Part shown: positions 54,418 through 61,648 of the stretch, piece after piece
How positions within the stretch are numbered: the stretch's first letter is position 1
Layout: the number at the start of each line of letters is the position of its first letter
Position numbers and translations under genes: made by a program
The notes under the pieces: model-generated
The model's database searches: none
What the model saw: only the letters and a program-made list of their open reading frames with translations
Told to the model about the DNA's origin: nothing
From: Nocardia transvalensis
GTDB lineage: Bacteria > Actinomycetota > Actinomycetes > Mycobacteriales > Mycobacteriaceae
Length of the DNA stretch: 64,000 bases
Assembly (NCBI RefSeq): GCF_015477765.1
Contig: NZ_JADLQQ010000007.1
Span: forward strand, 496,001 to 560,000
Direction: 5' to 3'

Positions 54418-54894
54418 TCACCGCGGCGACAGCACGATCACCGGGATCTGCCGCTGTGTCCAGGACTGGTAGTTGTCGAAGTCGGCGTAGAGCTCGACCA
54501 GCCGCGGCCACAGCCGATCGCGTTCCTGCGCGGTGGCGACGCGGGCGCGGACCGGGCGGCGCTCGGCGCGGATCTGGACGTGGGTGTCGGGGTCGGCGAG
54601 CAGATTGAAATACCACTGGGGGTGGCGGGCCATACCGCCCTGTGACGCCACGATGATGATGTCGCTTCCCGACATGAGGTAGAGCAGCGGGGCGGTGAAG
54701 ATCCGGCCCGACTTGCGGCCCCGGTGTTCGAGCAGCAGGGTCGGCACCGGTTTGCGCAAACCCGCGCCGAGTCGCCAGGTGCCGCCGATCCGGCCGGAAC
54801 TGCGGCGATAGAACCACGCCTGTGCGCGGGAGCCGTATTTGAGCAGTGTCCTGGCGAAGGCCGAATCCAGGAGTGCGGGTCGGCTTTTCGGCAT
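54418..54894 (-). CDS. DDN-family deazaflavin (F420)-dependent nitroreductase-like protein
   Basis: 158 residues. Split beta-barrel of the deazaflavin-dependent nitroreductase (FDOR-A) group: LLLEHRGRKSGRIFTAPLLYL, DIIIVASQGGMARHPQWYFNLLADPDTHVQI, and RDRLWPRLVELYADFDNYQSWTQRQIPVIVL all match. Family members (Mtb Ddn) reduce quinones or nitro drugs with F420H2. The N-terminal 45 residues are basic and may touch the membrane. It is downstream of the nitrilase-family gene on the same strand, 30 bp apart. Confidence 0.93.
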   Translation of the reverse strand: MPKSRPALLDSAFARTLLKYGSRAQAWFYRRSSGRIGGTWRLGAGLRKPVPTLLLEHRGRKSGRIFTAPLLYLMSGSDIIIVASQGGMARHPQWYFNLLADPDTHVQIRAERRPVRARVATAQERDRLWPRLVELYADFDNYQSWTQRQIPVIVLSPR

Positions 54895-54924
54895 GCGTTC
54901 CTCCGTTTCGCCGCTACCATCCGG

Positions 54925-55875
54925 TCAGGCCGTGCGGGATTTGGCGGCGGCGGCGCGGCGGGGATTGGTCGTGTAGGCGCGATGGCCTCGGACGGTGAGC
55001 AGTTCGAAGGCGCGGCCGCTGAGGGTGGGGGACAGGATTCCGCGATGGGCCCAGTAGCTGGTGGGACGCAGGCCAGGGGTGCGCTTGTGGGCGGGGTCCA
55101 GGGTGACCTCGCCGACGACAACTGTTTCGGTGCGTGCTTTCTGCTCGACGAGGTGCCCGCCCGCGAGGTGGATCGACGAGAAGCCTTCGCAACGGAAGGG
55201 CACCCGGGCCAGGGGGAGTATGGGCACCGGTGTCCAAATGGTGCGGGCCGACACCTTGTTGGCGAACACGACAGGGATGCCCAGTTCGCGGGCGTAGAAC
55301 CCGGCGATGGAGCTGTACTGCCGCCGGAACTGCCCGGCCAGCACCGGGAATTGCGGTGTCGGCGCGGAATGCGGCATCAGCAGCAGATCGGGCGCCTGAT
55401 CGACCATGTGCCGGAAGAACTCGGCGGTCTGGTTGTCGTTGCAGATCCCGATGCCGAGCCGGCCGAGGTCGGTGTCGATCACCTTCGGCTCCGCCGACGG
55501 CGCGAAATACCAGCCTTCGAAGGCGGGCAACGACCCCTTGCGCACCCGGCCCAGCAGCTGCCCACCCGGCCCGAACAAGGCGAAGGTGTTGTAGAACTGA
55601 TCGCCCGCGGCTTCGAGATAGGTTGCGCCGATATAGATGTCGTGGTCGGCGGCGAGACCGGCCAGCCAGGATTCGGTGGCCCCGCCGCGGGGTTCCCCGC
55701 AGTCCCAGATGCTTTCCCGGTATTGGTAGCCGGCGGCGAGGAATTCCGGGCACACCACCAGCCGAGCGCCCTGACGCACCGCGTCGCGCACCAGCGACGC
55801 CGCATTGCGCAGATTCCGTTCGACCGCGCCGTTTTCGCTTGTTGCCTGCACGGCCGCGACGATCAACCGCTTCAT
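54925..55875 (-). CDS. Carbon-nitrogen hydrolase (nitrilase superfamily)
   Basis: 316 residues. The nitrilase-fold catalytic triad is present: Glu in ARLVVCPEFLAAGY, Lys in GRVRKGSLPAFE, Cys in LGIGICNDNQTAE. Hydrolyses an amide or nitrile C-N bond; the substrate is unknown and the lid region is not close to a named family. C-terminal tail is rich in Arg/Ala. Head to head with the asparaginase gene, 88 bp apart, so both amide hydrolases may share a promoter region. Confidence 0.92.
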   Translation of the reverse strand: MKRLIVAAVQATSENGAVERNLRNAASLVRDAVRQGARLVVCPEFLAAGYQYRESIWDCGEPRGGATESWLAGLAADHDIYIGATYLEAAGDQFYNTFALFGPGGQLLGRVRKGSLPAFEGWYFAPSAEPKVIDTDLGRLGIGICNDNQTAEFFRHMVDQAPDLLLMPHSAPTPQFPVLAGQFRRQYSSIAGFYARELGIPVVFANKVSARTIWTPVPILPLARVPFRCEGFSSIHLAGGHLVEQKARTETVVVGEVTLDPAHKRTPGLRPTSYWAHRGILSPTLSGRAFELLTVRGHRAYTTNPRRAAAAKSRTA

Positions 55876-55963
55876 CGCTCGAAACTAACCGAAGTCGACG
55901 AATTTCGGAACGGCCGGTTCGATGCACGGGTCCGTCCGCGCCTGCGCTCGTTAGGCTGCCAGG

Positions 55964-57001
55964 GTGTCGCACGCTCGAATCGCCCGCCGCGTCATCGTTT
56001 TCGGCCTCGGCGGCACCATCGCCATGTCGACCGGCCCCACCGGCGGCGTCGTCCCGGCCTTGTCCGCGGACGAGCTGCTGGCCGCGGTGCCCGGGCTCGC
56101 CGCCACCGGGATCACCGTGGAAACCGTTGATTTCCGGCAGCTTCCGGGCGCATCGTTGGCATTCTCCGATATCGCGGCCCTGGCCGACGCGATCGGCGGG
56201 CGCATCGCCGACGTCGACGGTGTCGTCGTCACGCAAGGCACCGACACGATCGAGGAGACCGCGTACCTGCTGGACCTGCTGCACGCCGGGTCGCAGCCGA
56301 TCGTCGTTACCGGCGCCATGCGCAATCCCACCCTCGCCGGGGCCGACGGACCGGCCAACCTGCTCGGCGCGATCAGCACCGCCGCCAGCCCGGAGGCCCG
56401 AGATCAAGGCTGTCTGGTGGTGTTCGACGACGAGATCCACGCCGCCCGCCGGGTCCGCAAGACCCACACGGCCAGCACCGCCACATTCCGATCACGCGAC
56501 GGCGGGCCCCTCGGCTACCTGGTGGAGGGCCGACCGCGCTTTCTCAACCGCCTGACCCACCGCACCCTCGTGCCCGCCGCACCCCACGACGACCAGCGCG
56601 TCGCGATCCACACTGTCGCCCTCGGCGACGACGGCACCGTCGTCGACCTCCTCGCCGATCACCTCGATGGACTGGTCGTCGCCGCCCTCGGTGCCGGTCA
56701 TGTCCCGACCGGGCTGGTGCCGGCCCTCGCACGCCTGGCAGGCAGGGTCCCGGTGGTGCTGGCCTCGCGAACCGGCTCCGGTTCCGTCCTCGAAACCACC
56801 TACGGATTCCCCGGTTCCGAACGCGACCTCCTCGCCCGAGGACTGATCCCGGCCGGTTACCTCGACCCGTTGAAGGCCCGCATCCTGACCGCTGCTCTGC
56901 TCAGCGCCGGGTGCGACCGCACCACGCTGGCAACGGCCGTCGCCGTGGCGGGCGGCTGCACCGGTCCCGAACAGTGGCCGTGGCCCCAGGGATCCGGGTG
57001 A
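55964..57001 (+). CDS. L-asparaginase (type I/II family)
   Basis: 345 residues from GTG 55964. Hydrolyses asparagine to aspartate and ammonia. Catalytic signatures: RVIVFGLGGTIAMST (first Thr, T-I) and DGVVVTQGTDTIEETAYLLDL (second Thr-Asp pair). Later blocks GAMRNPTLAGADGPANLLGA and VVALASRTGSGSVL-type match the family (seen as VPVVLASRTGSGSV). The length suits the short-chain bacterial type; no signal peptide, so cytosolic. Divergent from the nitrilase-family gene. Confidence 0.93.
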   Translation: MSHARIARRVIVFGLGGTIAMSTGPTGGVVPALSADELLAAVPGLAATGITVETVDFRQLPGASLAFSDIAALADAIGGRIADVDGVVVTQGTDTIEETAYLLDLLHAGSQPIVVTGAMRNPTLAGADGPANLLGAISTAASPEARDQGCLVVFDDEIHAARRVRKTHTASTATFRSRDGGPLGYLVEGRPRFLNRLTHRTLVPAAPHDDQRVAIHTVALGDDGTVVDLLADHLDGLVVAALGAGHVPTGLVPALARLAGRVPVVLASRTGSGSVLETTYGFPGSERDLLARGLIPAGYLDPLKARILTAALLSAGCDRTTLATAVAVAGGCTGPEQWPWPQGSG

Positions 57002-57092
57002 GGCCTTCGGGCGAAGTATCGTCCAGAGCGCTCGTCTACGGCATCCGCCGCAGCCTCACCCGGGCGGGAACGCGATAGCTCGGGGGTGTGGC

Positions 57093-57110
57093 CGTGGGCG
57101 GACGCCCACG
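57093..57110. terminator. Short hairpin before the SulP stop
   Basis: CGTGGGCG and CGCCCACG form an exact 8-bp stem with a 2-nt loop (57101-57102), ending on the base before the minus-strand SulP stop. Convergent asparaginase and SulP genes could both end here. The tiny loop makes it tentative. Confidence 0.4.
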
Positions 57111-58610
57111 TCAGGTGGCGCCGGTGAGGTGCCCGCTGAGGCGCTGGTGGCGTTGCTGGGAGGCCGGGTTGAGCCCGACGATCTGCACCTGCTTGCCTTT
57201 TCTGCGGTATTTCGTGGTGATGGCGTCGAGGGCGGCGACGGTGGAGGCGTCCCAGATGTGGGTTTCGCTCATGTCGATGATGATCTTGGGTGGGTCTCCG
57301 GTGTAGTCGAACTGGGAGACCAGGTCGTTGCTGGAGGCGAAGAACAATTCGCCGCGCACCTTGTAGACCCTGGTGTCGGCCGATTCGTCGGGCACCGCGG
57401 TGACCTCGGTGAAGTGGGCGACGCGGTGGGCGAAGGCGACCATGGCGGTGAGGACGCCGACGATGACACCGATGGCGAGGTCGGAGGTCGCGACGGTCAC
57501 CACGACCGTCACTGCCATGACGGTTGTTTCGGCGATGGGCATGCGCCGCAAGGTTTTGGGTGTGATGGAGTGCCAGTCGAAGGTGGTGATCGAGACCATG
57601 ATCATGACTGCGGCCAGTGCGGCCATGGGGATGCGTGCGACGAGGTCGCTGAGGGCGACCACCAGGATGAGCAGGAATATGCCGGTGAGGAAGGTGGAGA
57701 TGCGGGTGCGGGCGCCGGCGATCTTCACGTTGACCATGGTCTGGCCGATCATGGCGCAGCCGCCGATTCCGCCGAAGAAGCCGGTGACGATGTTGGCCAC
57801 GCCTTGGCCCCAGGCTTCGCGGGACTTGCTGGAGCCGGTGTCGGTGATGTCGTCGACCAGGTTGGCGGTCATCAGCGACTCCAGCAGGCCGACCAGCGCC
57901 ATCGCCAGTGCGTAGGGTGCGATGATCGCCAGGGTGCCGAGCGTGATCGGGACGTGGGGGATCACCAGTGACGGCAGGCTGGTCGGTAGCGCGCCCTCGT
58001 CGCCGACGGTTGGTAGGTGCAGCCCGAACGACAGGGTGATCGCGGTGAGCACGATGATCGCTATCAGCGGCGAGGGGACCAGTGTGGTGAGTTTCGGCAG
58101 GAATACGATGATGAGCAGTCCGGCCGCGACCATCGGGTACACCAGCCAGGGCACGCCGATCAGGTGTGGCAGCTGGGCGCTGAAGATGAGGATCGCGAGC
58201 GCGTTGACGAATCCGACCATGACGCTACGCGGGATGAACCGCATCAGTTTCGTGACTCCGGCCGCGCTCAACGCGATCTGCAGCACACCGGCCAAAAGTA
58301 CTGTCGCGATCAGATAGTCCATGCCGTGGTCGCGGACCACCGGCGCGACGACCAGCGCCGTCGACCCGGCCGCGCCGGAGATCATGGCGCGGCGGCCGCC
58401 GGTGATCGCGATCGTGACCGCCATGGTGAACGCGGCGAACAACCCCACCTTGGGGTCCACGCCCGCGAGAATGGAGAACGACAGCGCCTCGGGGATCAGC
58501 GCCAGCGCCGTCACCAGCCCGGCCAGCACCTCGATCCGAAGCCGCGTCGGACTCCGCAGGGCGCCCAGTACGGACCAGTCGGCATTACCGGATCGATGCT
58601 CGGCGGTCAC
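57111..58610 (-). CDS. SulP-family anion transporter with STAS domain
   Basis: 499 residues from GTG 58610 (GGAG eight nt upstream); ATG 58628 would add six residues. SulP transporter with 10-12 helices, including LAGLVTALALIPEALSFSILAGV and the SGAAGSTALVVAP motif, GVLQIALSAAGVTKL, and GVVNIVTGFFGGIGGCAMIGQTM-like segments (GVANIVTGFFGGIGG). The C-terminal STAS domain (about 420-490) is present with IIIDMSETHIWDASTVAALDAI. Transports sulfate, bicarbonate or another anion; the substrate is not told by sequence. Confidence 0.93.
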   Translation of the reverse strand: MTAEHRSGNADWSVLGALRSPTRLRIEVLAGLVTALALIPEALSFSILAGVDPKVGLFAAFTMAVTIAITGGRRAMISGAAGSTALVVAPVVRDHGMDYLIATVLLAGVLQIALSAAGVTKLMRFIPRSVMVGFVNALAILIFSAQLPHLIGVPWLVYPMVAAGLLIIVFLPKLTTLVPSPLIAIIVLTAITLSFGLHLPTVGDEGALPTSLPSLVIPHVPITLGTLAIIAPYALAMALVGLLESLMTANLVDDITDTGSSKSREAWGQGVANIVTGFFGGIGGCAMIGQTMVNVKIAGARTRISTFLTGIFLLILVVALSDLVARIPMAALAAVMIMVSITTFDWHSITPKTLRRMPIAETTVMAVTVVVTVATSDLAIGVIVGVLTAMVAFAHRVAHFTEVTAVPDESADTRVYKVRGELFFASSNDLVSQFDYTGDPPKIIIDMSETHIWDASTVAALDAITTKYRRKGKQVQIVGLNPASQQRHQRLSGHLTGAT

Positions 58611-58965
58611 GATGGGCACTCCGTTCATTGATCGCGCCAGGCAGGGGAACAGCACGAGCACACGACTCGTCGGCGAGGGACCGTGGGGGGTCGGGTGGGC
58701 GACACTGCCCGCACCTCGACGCTCAGCTATTGCCGAGCACCATTGAACCGTACTCTCCCCGGAGCGGCGAATGGCAAGTAGACCCAGCACAAAGGTGGTC
58801 TACATCTCACCGATGCCCGCATGGGCGGCGAGCACTGCGCCGATGCCACCCGGCTTGGAGACATTCACGAGCGCGCACCACAACGGTTAGCATCAGCACT
58901 ATTATTTGCCAATTGATTGCTCTCGCTCGAGGTGTAGTGCCGGTACCCACCGGAAAGGTAGGGCC
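58611..58965. other. Divergent intergenic region upstream of SulP and the esterase
   Basis: No gene seen. GTAGACC (58778-58784) and GGTCTAC (58797-58803) are exact inverted arms with a 12-nt spacer, a possible operator. An AT-rich stretch, TATTATTTGCCAATTGATT, lies near 58900-58918 and could hold the esterase promoter. A 20-codon reading frame follows at 58966. Confidence 0.4.
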
Positions 58966-59028
58966 ATGTTCGGAAGCAAGCAGCTCCGGCGACGCTGCCA
59001 CTGGATACAGCTCGGGAGCGGGCGGTGA
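58966..59028 (+). CDS. Possible 20-codon leader peptide coupled to the esterase gene
   Basis: ATG 58966 is preceded by GGAAAGGTAGGG and opens a 20-residue basic frame (MFGSKQLRRRCH..). Its TGA (59026-59028) overlaps the esterase ATG 59028 as TGATG. Such an arrangement gives translational coupling. It is not known to be made. Confidence 0.35.
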   Translation: MFGSKQLRRRCHWIQLGSGR

Positions 59029-60545
59029 TGCCCGAGGTACGCACCACTGCGGGCCGGGTGCGGGGGAGGACCGAGAACGGGCTCGCGGTGTTCCGCGGAA
59101 TTCCCTTCGCGCAGCCACCAGTGGGAAAGCTGCGGTTGCAGGCGCCGGTCCCGTGTGCCGAATGGCACGGCGTCCGTGAGGCATTCGCGTTCGGTCCGCC
59201 GCCGCCCCAGGCGAGCAATCCGGTTATTCCGTGGAGTGGAAGCCCGCTGCGCACGACCGCGGCGGTGGGGGATCCGGGCGAGTGGCTGACGGTCAATGTG
59301 TGGTCGCCGGACACGCAGGCATCCGGCCTTCCGGTGCTGGTGTGGATCTACGGTGGCGGGTTCATGCGCAATTCCTCGGCGGGCCCGACCCGCGACGGAT
59401 CTCACCTGGCTGCCCAAGGCCGGATCGTGGTGGTCTCGTTCAACTACCGGGTCTCCGTAGAGGGGTTCGGCCGATTCGACGGGGCGCCCGACAACCGGGG
59501 ACTGCTCGATCAGATAGCCGCTCTCGAATGGGTCCGGGACAATATCGCCGCTTTCGGCGGTGATCCTGCCAACGTCACCGTCGGTGGCGAATCCGCCGGC
59601 GCTTGCTCCGTCGCCATCCTGCTGGGGGCGCGACCGGCCAGAGGGCTTTTTCATCGTGCGATCGTGCAGAGCTTCCCCGGCGTGTTGCCCTCGCTCGAAC
59701 TGGCCACGGATATTGCGACGGTGGTCGCCGACCGGGTCGGCAGAAGGCCGACGCTCGGCGACCTGGTCACCGTCGACCCGCAAACGCTCGCCGAAGCCGC
59801 GGCGGCGGTAGCGAAGGACACCGCCGGGTACCAGGATCGGTGGGGGTACGAACTCGTCGTGACGCCGACCCTCGTCGGCCCCGTGATCGACCCCGTCGTT
59901 GTTCCCGAAATGCCGGAGCGCGCGCTGGCCCGCGGTGCCGGTAAGGATGTCGCGCTGCTCGTCGGCCACAGCCGGGACGAGTTCGACATGTTCATCATGT
60001 CCGAGTTCGGGGGACCGGACGCGATCACCGCCGAGCAGGCCGACCAGGCGTTGCGAGAGCTGTCGCCGGCCCCCGACGGACCGCGGGTCTATCGCAGCGC
60101 CAACCCCGGCGCCAGTGACGCACAGCTGTTCTCGGCCGTGTGCTCCGACGCCATGATCCGCATACCCACCGTGCGGCTCGCCCGGGCACACACCGGCGGT
60201 GGCGGGACCACTCACCTGTTCGAGCTCTGCTACGACGAAACCCGTGCGGGTGCCGGGCACTGCATCGAGATGCCGTTGATCTTCGACACTTTCGACTCGG
60301 ACTTCGGCAGGTGGATCTACGGCAGTCCACCGCCGGACACGGCGGTGGCGCTCGGTGAGCAAATGCGGTCGGCGTGGCTGTCGTTCATCCGGACCGGTGA
60401 TCCCGGCTGGCCCACCTACACTCCGCAGACCCGGCAGACCCGCATCTTCGATGTCCGGTCCCGGACCGCCCGCTATCCGGAACGGGATTCCGATCGCATC
60501 TGGGAGGGCGTCACGTTCGAGCCGCTGCCGTTGCGGCAGCAGTAG
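59028..60545 (+). CDS. Type-B carboxylesterase/lipase family protein
   Basis: 505 residues from ATG 59028 (GTG 59025 adjacent; GGGAG upstream). Alpha/beta-hydrolase of the carboxylesterase (para-nitrobenzyl esterase-like) family. Nucleophile Ser is in VTVGGESAGACS; the family oxyanion motif is WIYGGGFMRNSS; the acid is probably in the VGHSRDEFDMF region; the His is in GAGHCIEMPL. The N-terminal VFRGIPFAQPPVGKLRLQAP is the family signature. No signal peptide, so cytosolic. First of three plus-strand genes (esterase, lactonase, HD protein) that may form a catabolic or detoxification cassette. Confidence 0.93.
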   Translation: MPEVRTTAGRVRGRTENGLAVFRGIPFAQPPVGKLRLQAPVPCAEWHGVREAFAFGPPPPQASNPVIPWSGSPLRTTAAVGDPGEWLTVNVWSPDTQASGLPVLVWIYGGGFMRNSSAGPTRDGSHLAAQGRIVVVSFNYRVSVEGFGRFDGAPDNRGLLDQIAALEWVRDNIAAFGGDPANVTVGGESAGACSVAILLGARPARGLFHRAIVQSFPGVLPSLELATDIATVVADRVGRRPTLGDLVTVDPQTLAEAAAAVAKDTAGYQDRWGYELVVTPTLVGPVIDPVVVPEMPERALARGAGKDVALLVGHSRDEFDMFIMSEFGGPDAITAEQADQALRELSPAPDGPRVYRSANPGASDAQLFSAVCSDAMIRIPTVRLARAHTGGGGTTHLFELCYDETRAGAGHCIEMPLIFDTFDSDFGRWIYGSPPPDTAVALGEQMRSAWLSFIRTGDPGWPTYTPQTRQTRIFDVRSRTARYPERDSDRIWEGVTFEPLPLRQQ

Positions 60546-60661
60546 GCGACCTTCCCTCGCCCACCGTTTCGTCGTACTACGTAGCGGCAGTTATCGGTCA
60601 GCTAACATCGTGGGGAGAGTGGCGTTCCGATCGCTGTCCGCCGATCGTGAAAGGGGTCCTC

Positions 60662-61648
60662 GTGGCGACCGTGGAGACCGTCAGGGGGGCGATCGACGTC
60701 GACCGGCTCGGGCCTACGCTGATGCACGACCACATCTTCATCCTGCATCCGGAGTACATGCAGAACTACGGGCGTGGCGCGTGGGACGAGGACGAGCGGG
60801 TCGCCGATGCGATCGACAAGCTGCGGTCGCTGGTCGGCAAGGGTATCCGGACGATCGTGGATCCGACGGTGCTGGGTCTGGGCCGCGACGTTCCGCGCAT
60901 CCAGCGGGTCGCCGCCGGGGTGCCCGAGCTGAACATCGTGGTCGCGACGGGGATCTACACCTTTCACGATGTGCCGCTGGTGTACCACTACCGGGGGCCG
61001 GGTCTGGAGGTCGATCCGGACGGTACCGATCCGATGGTGACCGACTTCGTGCGCGATCTCACCGAGGGCATCGCCGAGACCGGTGTCAAAGCCGCGTTTC
61101 TGAAATGCGCAGTGCAGGAAGCCATGTCGCCCGGCGTCGAGCGCGTGTGCCGAGCCGTGGCCCGCGCGCACCGGGAGACCGGCGCGCCGATCACCACCCA
61201 CACCAACGCCCGAGCTCGGTCGGGACGGGCGGCGATCGAGCTGTACCGCGCCGAGGGAGTCGATCTCACCAAGGTCGTCATCGGCCATTGCACCGGCACC
61301 GGTGACCTGGACTACCTCACCGAAATCGCCGACAGCGGAGCGATACTCGGCATGGACCGCTTCGGCGCCGATCCCGATACCGCCGGGCTGGACGCTCAGG
61401 TGCACACCATTGCGGCCCTGTGTGAGCGCGGCTACGCCGACCGCATGGTACTCAGCCACGACGCAGACTGCTTCAACGATTTGTTCGGCCCCGATGCGCT
61501 GGCCGTGAGTGCCCGGCTCCGGCCGGACTGCCATTACGAGTTCCTCTCCGACACGGTCCTGCCCGCGCTGCGCGCAGCCGGAGTGCGCGACACCGATATC
61601 AGCGGGATGCTGGTCGACACCCCCCGTCGATACTTCACCCGCGCCTGA
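60662..61648 (+). CDS. Phosphotriesterase-like metallohydrolase (probable lactonase)
   Basis: 328 residues from GTG 60662 (AAAGGGG five nt upstream); GTG 60647 is an alternative. Amidohydrolase TIM barrel with a binuclear metal centre: HDH in TLMHDHIFILH, the carbamylated Lys in AAFLKCAVQE, His in APITTHTNAR, His in VVIGHCTGTG, Asp in MVLSHDADCF. Phosphotriesterase-like lactonases hydrolyse lactones such as acyl-homoserine lactones, and often esters or phosphotriesters; which one is unknown. Follows the esterase by 116 bp. Confidence 0.92.
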   Translation: MATVETVRGAIDVDRLGPTLMHDHIFILHPEYMQNYGRGAWDEDERVADAIDKLRSLVGKGIRTIVDPTVLGLGRDVPRIQRVAAGVPELNIVVATGIYTFHDVPLVYHYRGPGLEVDPDGTDPMVTDFVRDLTEGIAETGVKAAFLKCAVQEAMSPGVERVCRAVARAHRETGAPITTHTNARARSGRAAIELYRAEGVDLTKVVIGHCTGTGDLDYLTEIADSGAILGMDRFGADPDTAGLDAQVHTIAALCERGYADRMVLSHDADCFNDLFGPDALAVSARLRPDCHYEFLSDTVLPALRAAGVRDTDISGMLVDTPRRYFTRA

